Origin: Ruminococcaceae bacterium UBA6845
GTDB lineage: Bacteria; Bacillota; Clostridia; Oscillospirales; Acutalibacteraceae
NCBI GenBank assembly: GCA_002449395.1
Contig: DKDP01000040.1
Location: 55,984-73,715 of the forward strand
Direction: 5' to 3'
Length of the DNA stretch: 17,732 nucleotides
Below the pieces are notes generated by a model. The model searched no databases. It was not told the DNA's origin and saw only the letters and a list, made by a program, of their open reading frames with translations. Positions 11,181 to 17,732 of the stretch are shown here, in pieces (the stretch's first letter is position 1; every line of letters starts with the position of its first letter). The position numbers were made by a program, and so were the translations under genes.

Positions 11181-13418
11181 TTATATCAGCGAAAGCTGTT
11201 CGCCTGCGTCCTCTGCGCTGAGGGTTGCTCCGGCGGCAGGGAGATTCTTCGTCTTGTACCTGTACGGCTTTGCGAACTCGCCCGGGTGATAATCCCTGAC
11301 CAGCTTGATAATATGGTTCTTCTTGAGCACCATAACCGCAACGCCCTGCGTGTCCTTCGTCGTCTTGGGTGCGATTGCGCCCGTGTTGAACAGCAGGAGC
11401 TTGCCCGCAGTCGATTCAAGCACAAGGTCGCAGTCCTCTTCAATCTTTCTGATTGCGACTATCGGAGATTTGTTGCTGTATGCCTTGATGAGCTTCTTTC
11501 TGTTCGTCTTTGTCTGATACGACGCAAGGTCAACCTTTGCAACCTTTCCGTTCTCAAAGAAGAACATTACATAGCCCTTGTAGTCCTTCGTCGGCAGCAT
11601 ATAGATTGTATTTTCGCCGTCGTCCATCTGGAGCTTTGTCGCCACGAAGTCGCCGAGCTGGCTTGCCTTTCCGAGGTCGAAGTCGGCTGCCTTTGCCTTA
11701 TAGACCTGGCACTGATCCGTGAAGAACAGGAGATCGGTGTTGTTCGTCGCTTCGATTTCAAGCAGCATTTCGTCGCCCTCTTTGAGCTTCTGCTCGCCGC
11801 TCGTCCTCAGTGCCTGCGGAGTGATTTTCTTGAAATATCCCTCTTTCGAGAAGAAAAGATTTACAGGGAAATCGGGAATCTCCTCCTCGACCTCCTCCTC
11901 TGCAATTTCGGATGCAAAAACAATCTCCGTCCGTCTGTCCTGACCGTATTTCTTTGAAACGTCGGTCAGCTCGTTGACAATTATTTTCTTGATCTTCGAC
12001 TTGTGAGCAAGGATATCCTCCATCTTTTCGATGTCCTCTCTGAGCTGTTCGATGTCCTGAGTTCTCTTGAGAATATACTCACGGTTGAGGTGACGGAGCT
12101 TGATCTCGGCAACATAGTTCGCCTGAATCTCGTCGATTCCGAAGCCGATCATAAGGTTCGGAACGACTTCGCTCTCCTCCTCTGTCGAACGGATTATCTT
12201 AATCGCCTTGTCGATATCAAGGAGGATTTTCTGCAAGCCCTCGAGCAGGTGCAGCTTATCCTTTGCCTTTGTCAGATCAAAATAAACCCTGCGCTTGACG
12301 CACTCGGTTCTGAAAGCGATCCATTCGTTGAGAATCTCGGCAACACCCATAACCCTTGGTGCGCCTGCGATAAGAACATTGAAGTTGCAGGAAAATGTGT
12401 CCTCAAGCGGCGTTACTTTATAGAGCTTCTGCATCAGCTTGTCGGGATCGGTTCCCTTTTTGACGTCGATCGTGATTTTAAGTCCGGACTTGTCCGTCTC
12501 GTCACGGATATCGCTGATCTCACGCAGTGCGCCTGCCTTGAACTTTTCAACAACCTTGTCGATTATCGCCTCGGCGGTTGTTGTCGGCGGGATTTCCGTT
12601 ATGTCAATGCACTTGCCGTCCTTATCGTACTTATATCTTGCCCTGATCTTGAATCCGCCACGGCCCGTTTTATAGATATTCTCGATCGTCTCCCTGTCGT
12701 AGAGGAGCAATCCGCCGCCCGCAAAATCGGGAGCCTTGAGCGTATCGGATATCTCAGCCTCGGGGTCTTTGATCAAAGCGATTGTAGTTTCGCAAAGCTC
12801 TCGGAGGTTGAACGGACAAATTGAGCTTGCCATACCGACGGCAATACCCGTCGTCGGATTCGCCAGAATGCTCGGGAATCGCACGGGCAAAAGCGACGGT
12901 TCCTTCATCGTGTTGTCATAGTTATCGACAAAATCGACCGTGTCCTTGTCTATTTCATTAAAAAGCTCGTTACAGATCGGTGCGAGCTTAGCCTCGGTAT
13001 ATCGGGGTGCCGCCCACTGCATATCCCTTGAATATGCCTTACCGAAGTTACCCTTTGAGTCAACGAACGGGTGCAGAAGAGCCTCATAGCCCCTCGAAAG
13101 ACGAACCATCGTGTCATAGATCGCCGCATCGCCGTGGGGATTGAGCTTCATCGTCTGTCCGACAATGTTTGCCGACTTTGTTCTTGCGCCGTTGATAAGA
13201 CCCATTTTATACATCGTATAAAGCAGCTTTCTGTGGGAGGGCTTGAAACCGTCGATCTCGGGGATCGCACGGGAGAGAATAACGCTCATCGCATACGGCA
13301 TATAGTTGGTCTCAAGCGTTTCCGTGATATTCTGACGCAGAACATCGCCTGCGCCGAGAATATGGGTATTGGGATCCATCTCCTCAACGGGCTTTTCCGT
13401 TTTCTTTTTCTTTGCCAT
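11181..13418 (-). CDS. parC: Type IIA DNA topoisomerase subunit A, topoisomerase IV (ParC)-like, divergent
   Basis: This is the DNA breakage/reunion subunit. The 745-residue product shows the family order in altered form: AIPEIDGFKPSHRKLLYTMY (51-70, one residue shorter than the usual DVRDGLKP stretch), LNPHGDAAIYDTMVRL (92-107), catalytic Tyr140 in AAPRYTEAKLAP, and PTTGIAVGMASSICPFNL (IAVGMA core). An acidic linker with EEEVEEEIPDF precedes a short C-terminal beta-pinwheel with about four GyrA-type repeats, e.g. GYFKKITPQALRTS. The GyrA box QRRGGKG is absent, which argues for ParC rather than gyrase. Ala98 occupies the position of E. coli GyrA Ser83, while Asp102 matches Asp87. The start at 13418 follows AGGGG with 7 nt spacing. 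It lies 13 bp after parE and is cotranscribed. No clear minus-strand terminator follows. Confidence 0.88.
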   Translation of the reverse strand: MAKKKKTEKPVEEMDPNTHILGAGDVLRQNITETLETNYMPYAMSVILSRAIPEIDGFKPSHRKLLYTMYKMGLINGARTKSANIVGQTMKLNPHGDAAIYDTMVRLSRGYEALLHPFVDSKGNFGKAYSRDMQWAAPRYTEAKLAPICNELFNEIDKDTVDFVDNYDNTMKEPSLLPVRFPSILANPTTGIAVGMASSICPFNLRELCETTIALIKDPEAEISDTLKAPDFAGGGLLLYDRETIENIYKTGRGGFKIRARYKYDKDGKCIDITEIPPTTTAEAIIDKVVEKFKAGALREISDIRDETDKSGLKITIDVKKGTDPDKLMQKLYKVTPLEDTFSCNFNVLIAGAPRVMGVAEILNEWIAFRTECVKRRVYFDLTKAKDKLHLLEGLQKILLDIDKAIKIIRSTEEESEVVPNLMIGFGIDEIQANYVAEIKLRHLNREYILKRTQDIEQLREDIEKMEDILAHKSKIKKIIVNELTDVSKKYGQDRRTEIVFASEIAEEEVEEEIPDFPVNLFFSKEGYFKKITPQALRTSGEQKLKEGDEMLLEIEATNNTDLLFFTDQCQVYKAKAADFDLGKASQLGDFVATKLQMDDGENTIYMLPTKDYKGYVMFFFENGKVAKVDLASYQTKTNRKKLIKAYSNKSPIVAIRKIEEDCDLVLESTAGKLLLFNTGAIAPKTTKDTQGVAVMVLKKNHIIKLVRDYHPGEFAKPYRYKTKNLPAAGATLSAEDAGEQLSLI

Positions 13419-13431
13419 TATATCACCCCTC

Positions 13432-15414
13432 TCAGCTCAGGTCGAGCATATCAATATATAGATGTCCGTTGTCGGCGATGTGCTCCTTACGTCCCGCAAG
13501 GTTATCGCCGAGCAGCATATCGAATATCTGCGCCGTTCTTTCCGCATCCTCGGGAAGAATCTCGACAAGGCGGCGGGTTTTGGGATTCATTGTCGTCATC
13601 CACATCATATCCGCCTCGTTTTCACCGAGTCCCTTGGAGCGCTGGATCGTATACTTCTGGTTTCCTATCTCCTCAAGCGCCTGAGTTTTCTCCTTTTCGG
13701 TGTAGGCGAACCATACCTGATCCTTTGTGTTTATTTCATAAAGCGGAGTTTCCGCAATAAAGACCTTGCCCTCCTCGATAAGGGTCGGCATAAGTCTGTA
13801 AATCATCGTAAGAATAAGCGTTCTGATCTGGAAGCCGTCAACGTCGGCATCGGTACAGATGATAACCTTGTTGTACCTGAGAAGATCAAGATTGAACTGC
13901 GCAAGGCCTTTCATCGCCTTACTCTTGACCTCAACGCCGCAGCCGAGAACCTTGATAAGATCGGTTATAATCTCGCTTTTAAAGATTCTGTCATACTCAA
14001 CCTTGAGGCAGTTGAGTATCTTACCTCTGACGGGCATAAGCGCCTGAAATTCGGAATTTCTCGCCTGCTTACAGGCGCCGAGAGCAGAATCACCCTCCAC
14101 GATGAAAAGCTCACGCTCACTGGCGTCCTTGGTTCGGCAGTCGACGAATTTCTGAACACGGTTTGCAAGATCGTTTGAGGTTGAAAGCGTCTTTTTAAGG
14201 CTCTGACGGGTCGTCTCCGCCCTGACACGGCTTCTCATATTGACAAGCACCTGATTTGCGATCTTCTCCGCTTCCGTCCTGTTCTCGATGAAGTAAATTT
14301 CAAGCTGGTGCTTGAAGAAATCCGTCATCGCTTCCTGAATAAATTTATTTGTAATTGCCTTTTTGGTCTGGTTTTCGTATGATGTCTGAGTTGAGAACGA
14401 GGAAATAACAAGGATCATACAGTCCTCGATATCCTCAAATTTAATCTTCGGATCGCTCTTTACGTATTTTCCGTTCGCCTTGAGGTAGGCGTCGATCTGA
14501 TAGGTAAAGGCGTTTCTGACCGCCTTTTCGGGAGCGCCGCCGTGCTCAAGCCAGCTCGAGTTGTGGTAATATTCCTTGAGCTGATTTTTATTCGAGAAGC
14601 AGAGCGCCGAATTGATGAGCACCTTGTAATCGCTGAGATCGTCACGGTCACGTCCGACCCTTTCGGCTTTCCACGTCTGAACGCCCGTCATTGCGTTCTC
14701 GCCGGCGATCTCCTTAACGTAGTCGGTGATACCGTCCGTGTAGCAGTATTCAAAGGTTTCAAACTGAGTCTTGTTAAGCTGATTTCTGAGAATGAATTTA
14801 ACGCCTGCATTGACGATCGCCTGACGCTTGATCGTGCTCTGATAGTATTCAAGCGGAATGTCGATATCGGTAAATACCTTGAGATCGGGGCGCCATTTTA
14901 TACGTGAGCCCGTGTCCCTCTTGGTGTACTTTTCCTTTTCCATCTCGCCGACTGCCTTGCCCTTTTTGAAATTGAGCTTGTAGCACCAGCCGTCACGGTG
15001 GATTTCCGCCTCCATATATTCCGACGCAAACTGAGTTGCGCAAAGTCCGAGACCGTTAAGTCCGAGGGAATACTCATAGCTTCCGCCGTTGTTCGTGTTA
15101 TATTTGCCGCCTGCGTAGAGGGTGCAGAAAACGAGGAACCAGTTATAGTTCTTCTCCTTTTCGTTATAGTCAACGGGAATACCACGGCCGAAGTCCTGAA
15201 TCTCGACCGACTTGTCAAGAAAGCGGGTGATGATTATCTTATCGCCGAAGCCCTCACGAGCCTCGTCGATTGAGTTTGACAAAATTTCAAAAACGGAATG
15301 CTGACAACCTTCCAATCCGTCGGAGCCGAAAATAACCGCAGGACGCTTACGAACCTGATCCGGTCCCTTGAGCGCCACAATATCATTATTTCCGTAGCTT
15401 GTCTTTTTCGCCAT
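13432..15414 (-). CDS. parE: Type IIA DNA topoisomerase subunit B, topoisomerase IV (ParE)-like, divergent
   Basis: This ATPase/toprim subunit pairs with ParC for decatenation of daughter chromosomes. The 660 residues match ParE length. The GHKL ATPase has the N box EILSNSIDEA (43-52, Asn47), DFGRGIP (74-80) and the lid glycines SLGLNGLGL (116-124, usually GGLHGVG). The toprim domain has EGDSALGACKQAR (440-452, where EGDSAGGSAKQGR is usual), PVRGKILN (461-468), TDADVDG (521-527) and QRSKGLGE (591-598), with Lys594 as the likely phosphate-sensing lysine. All catalytic residues are kept despite many changes around them. The ribosome site AAAGGA ends 12 nt before the ATG, which is long; a three-codon frame ATG-GTC-ATT-TAA (15426-15415) abuts the start. 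First gene of parE-parC. Confidence 0.9.
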   Translation of the reverse strand: MAKKTSYGNNDIVALKGPDQVRKRPAVIFGSDGLEGCQHSVFEILSNSIDEAREGFGDKIIITRFLDKSVEIQDFGRGIPVDYNEKEKNYNWFLVFCTLYAGGKYNTNNGGSYEYSLGLNGLGLCATQFASEYMEAEIHRDGWCYKLNFKKGKAVGEMEKEKYTKRDTGSRIKWRPDLKVFTDIDIPLEYYQSTIKRQAIVNAGVKFILRNQLNKTQFETFEYCYTDGITDYVKEIAGENAMTGVQTWKAERVGRDRDDLSDYKVLINSALCFSNKNQLKEYYHNSSWLEHGGAPEKAVRNAFTYQIDAYLKANGKYVKSDPKIKFEDIEDCMILVISSFSTQTSYENQTKKAITNKFIQEAMTDFFKHQLEIYFIENRTEAEKIANQVLVNMRSRVRAETTRQSLKKTLSTSNDLANRVQKFVDCRTKDASERELFIVEGDSALGACKQARNSEFQALMPVRGKILNCLKVEYDRIFKSEIITDLIKVLGCGVEVKSKAMKGLAQFNLDLLRYNKVIICTDADVDGFQIRTLILTMIYRLMPTLIEEGKVFIAETPLYEINTKDQVWFAYTEKEKTQALEEIGNQKYTIQRSKGLGENEADMMWMTTMNPKTRRLVEILPEDAERTAQIFDMLLGDNLAGRKEHIADNGHLYIDMLDLS

Positions 15415-15454
15415 TTAAATGACCATTCCTTTCTGCCGATAAAATACAAAGAAT

Positions 15455-15484
15455 ATTTTACACTATATCTTGTGTCTTAGTCAA
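15455..15484 (-). promoter_or_regulatory. Promoter of parE-parC
   Basis: On the minus strand TTGACT (15479-15484) and TAAAAT (15455-15460) are spaced by 18 nt. The leader is about 35 nt. The gap after addA (84 bp) shows no terminator, so read-through from addA may add to expression. Confidence 0.75.
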
Positions 15485-15498
15485 GTTTTTTCGCACAA

Positions 15499-17732
15499 TC
15501 AATCCAATTCGACCGTTCTGCCGAGGTCGAACGAATATATAACCGTGCCGATTACCCTTTTGCCCGTGCATTTGCCGAGAGCGTACTCATAGAGCTTGAG
15601 CTGATCCCTGTACCGACTGCGCAGGGTTTCATCGTCAATCCGCCTGTCGGTCTTGTAATCGACGATAACAAGTCCGCCGTTTTCCTCGAATGCACAATCG
15701 ACATATCCCTGAACGACTATCATTTCATCCGCCGCATTTTCGGCGATATCTGGATAGATATCCCCCGCCCTGAGACCCACGGTGACCTTTTTCTCCCGCA
15801 GAAGAAGAGGCGATCTCCTGATCCTGACGGCAATATCGTTTTCAAAGAATTTTTTCAGCTTGTCTCTTTCAAGCGCCTTTGCCTCATCGGGCGTAAGGTG
15901 ATTTTCCGCAACCATTCTTTCGATCTGTCCGTCAACGTCAAAGACATCCGCCGAGTAATCGAAAAACTCCATAAACTTATGCGTTGCGGTACCTCTGTTG
16001 GCAGGGTTCATACCGCTCCTGCTGAGGAATTTCGGCTTTTCGCAGGCAAAATACTCGGTCGAAAATCCGCTTGTTTCAAGCTCAGACGGGGCGATTTTCG
16101 CCATAACACCCGTCAGTGCGGAATACGGATACTCATACTCGGTTCTGCGCCTTATCTCTTCGAGCATACCGCTGTCTGCCGCCGCATTTTCCGCCTCCGA
16201 AATTTCTTTGAGAGGCTCTTTCACCTCGCTGATTATTTCAAAGTTCATTCTGCGTGCCGCAGGGAGGGTAACGGGAGCTTCTCCCGACCAGAACGGCGCC
16301 GCATCGGGATGCCTTAAGAATCCGAGCAGCAGCCAATCCGCCATCGACGATCTTGAAAGAAGTGAAAACGGAAGGATTTTCTTTTCCGTTCCGAGCTCTC
16401 CCCTGAGCTGTGCGAGCTTTTTCTGCGGATTATCGTACCTTGTCACGCATATGAGCCTCTCCTCGGCTCTCGTCATCGCAACATAGAGAACTCTCAGCTC
16501 CTCCGACCTGCCCGATATTTTCTCGGCAATGCCTATCGCCTTTTTGCCGACGGTCGGGTACTTGCACTTGCGCTTTGAATCCCGCCGATCAAAGCAAATT
16601 CCAAGCTCGGGATGATAAGCCGCAACGCTCCTTGCCGAATCGTCGTTAAACGACGCATTGAGATCGGCAAGTATACAAACGGGGAACTCAAGACCCTTAC
16701 TCTTATGTATTGTCATAATATGCACAACGTCGGCGGCCTCGGAAACATCGGCGGCTGACTCAAGGTCGCTGTTTCTCCGCTGAATGCGGTCGATGAATCT
16801 GATAAAGCCCGAAAGTCCGCGCTTGCCCGACTCCTCGTATTTTGCGGCATAGTCGACGAGCATATTGAGATTTGCACTGCGCTGTGATCCGTTTTTCATC
16901 GCCGACGCAATCGCCTTGCAGCCCGTTCTGTCGTACATTTCATAAAGAAAACGGTCGCACGGCAGTGTAGCACTCAGCATTCTCAGCTCGCCGAGCTTTT
17001 CAAGAAAGGCGGCGCATTTTTCATCGCCGCTCTCCGCCGCCTTAACGATACAGTGATATATAGGCTTTTTCCTCTCGGCAATCCTGAGCCGAGCCAGCTC
17101 GTCCGCCGTGAAGCCGAATATCGGTGAGAGCAGAACCGCCAGAAGCGGAACGTCCTGAACGGGGTTGTCCGTAACTCTCATCAGGCTTAGCATCATACTG
17201 ATCTCGGGAGAGGCAAAGAATCCCGTTTTATTGGCAACATAAGCGGGTATGAGGTTATCGGCAAGCGTCTTTGCGTAAAGCTCCGCCTTGCCGTTGTTCG
17301 CCGAGCGCATAAGAATACAAAAATCACGGAAGGACGCCTTGCGGCTGCCGTTCTTATCCCTGACCGTCATTCCGCCTGCGATTATTTCATTTATCTTGTC
17401 GGCGATAAACTGCGCCTCCGTGTCACGTCCGACCTTTTCATCCATATCTCCGACTATATACATTTCCGCCTCGGGGAAATCGCATTCGTCGTAATCTGCG
17501 GCGGCAACAAGGTATTCCTTTTCGTTATAATCAACCGATCCCATATCTTCTGACATAAGCTGGGAGAACAGGAAATTGACATTTTCCGTTACGCCCGCCC
17601 GACTGCGGAAGTTTCTGTCAAGGGTTATCTTCGCAGGATAATTGCCGTCCTCGTAGTCCTCAAGCGCATTTCTCCGTGAGAGAAAAATCTCCGGCATCGC
17701 CTGACGGAATCGGTAGATGCTCTGCTTCACGT
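15499..17732 (-). CDS. addA: ATP-dependent helicase/nuclease subunit A, C-terminal part (5' truncated by window)
   Basis: AddA is the helicase-nuclease of AddAB, which resects double-strand breaks to a Chi-like site for RecA. The first visible codons, GTG AAG CAG, read VKQSIYRFR, the family's GDVKQSIYRF motif III region, so the frame enters from outside and the GTG at 17730 is not a start. Walker A and B lie upstream. Counting from that Val: motif IV LDRNFRSR (37-44), motif V IMTIHKSKGLEFP (338-350), motif VI VLYVAMTRAEERL (414-426). The RecB-family nuclease follows: His584 in RGTATHKFMEFFD, Asp678 in QGYVD, Asp691 and Lys693 in VDYKTD, and QLKLYEYAL (710-718). All nuclease residues appear present. 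Full AddA is about 1,200 residues. addB would be expected upstream, outside the window. Confidence 0.93.
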   Translation of the reverse strand, partial: VKQSIYRFRQAMPEIFLSRRNALEDYEDGNYPAKITLDRNFRSRAGVTENVNFLFSQLMSEDMGSVDYNEKEYLVAAADYDECDFPEAEMYIVGDMDEKVGRDTEAQFIADKINEIIAGGMTVRDKNGSRKASFRDFCILMRSANNGKAELYAKTLADNLIPAYVANKTGFFASPEISMMLSLMRVTDNPVQDVPLLAVLLSPIFGFTADELARLRIAERKKPIYHCIVKAAESGDEKCAAFLEKLGELRMLSATLPCDRFLYEMYDRTGCKAIASAMKNGSQRSANLNMLVDYAAKYEESGKRGLSGFIRFIDRIQRRNSDLESAADVSEAADVVHIMTIHKSKGLEFPVCILADLNASFNDDSARSVAAYHPELGICFDRRDSKRKCKYPTVGKKAIGIAEKISGRSEELRVLYVAMTRAEERLICVTRYDNPQKKLAQLRGELGTEKKILPFSLLSRSSMADWLLLGFLRHPDAAPFWSGEAPVTLPAARRMNFEIISEVKEPLKEISEAENAAADSGMLEEIRRRTEYEYPYSALTGVMAKIAPSELETSGFSTEYFACEKPKFLSRSGMNPANRGTATHKFMEFFDYSADVFDVDGQIERMVAENHLTPDEAKALERDKLKKFFENDIAVRIRRSPLLLREKKVTVGLRAGDIYPDIAENAADEMIVVQGYVDCAFEENGGLVIVDYKTDRRIDDETLRSRYRDQLKLYEYALGKCTGKRVIGTVIYSFDLGRTVELD

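Noticed and set aside
11175..12824. Two long plus-strand frames (260 and 273 codons) opposite parC
   Set aside because: Antisense to a clear topoisomerase gene, with no recognisable motif; Leu/Cys/Val/Arg-rich shadow translation.
13071..14178. Plus-strand frames of 229 and 238 codons opposite parC and parE
   Set aside because: One spans the parE-parC junction and both are antisense to conserved motifs; no ribosome site or domain.
17728..17730. GTG as a start codon for the last gene
   Set aside because: The codon is the Val of the VKQSIYRF helicase motif; the gene continues beyond the window.

Overview
The window looks like chromosomal DNA of a low-to-mid GC Gram-positive anaerobe, most likely an Oscillospiraceae/Ruminococcus-type Clostridium. 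This is an inference from strong GGAGG ribosome binding sites, pyruvate phosphate dikinase, an AddA-type recombination nuclease, divergent clostridial topoisomerase genes, a short two-helix SecG and a secreted protein with a Thr/Pro/Glu linker of the kind common in rumen and gut cocci. Both window ends cut through genes.

Layout. 1-2046 (+): 3' part of a bifunctional L-fucokinase/GDP-fucose pyrophosphorylase (Fkp) gene, ending at a terminator shared with the convergent gene. 2097-2912 (-): secreted protein with a probable circularly permuted papain-like (NlpC/P60-type) domain, behind a consensus promoter. 2974-4860: an AT-rich island holding an AAA_14/DUF4143 ATPase gene (-), three palindromes built on GTGCAA, two sibling terminator hairpins in opposite orientation, and a short coding remnant. 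4861-7485 (-): ppdK. 7742-10565 (+): glmU, a lipoprotein gene and pth, probably one operon. 10672-10926 (-): secG with its own promoter. 11064-11168 (+): a possible small structured RNA. 11181-15414 (-): parC-like and parE-like genes in the order parE-parC. 15499-17732 (-): 3' part of addA.

Functional picture. Most genes are housekeeping: PEP/pyruvate interconversion (ppdK), UDP-GlcNAc synthesis (glmU), peptidyl-tRNA recycling (pth), protein export (secG), chromosome decatenation (parE/parC) and double-strand break processing (addA). The accessory part is the left 4.8 kb: fucose salvage, a secreted putative cysteine peptidase or acyltransferase, and the ATPase island. I find no CRISPR array, prophage, transposase, tRNA or rRNA. 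No clearly undescribed multi-gene system is visible. The best leads are the GTGCAA palindrome cluster around the ATPase gene, the candidate small RNA beside secG, the permuted papain-like secreted protein, and the divergent topoisomerase pair with Ala at the usual quinolone-contact serine.
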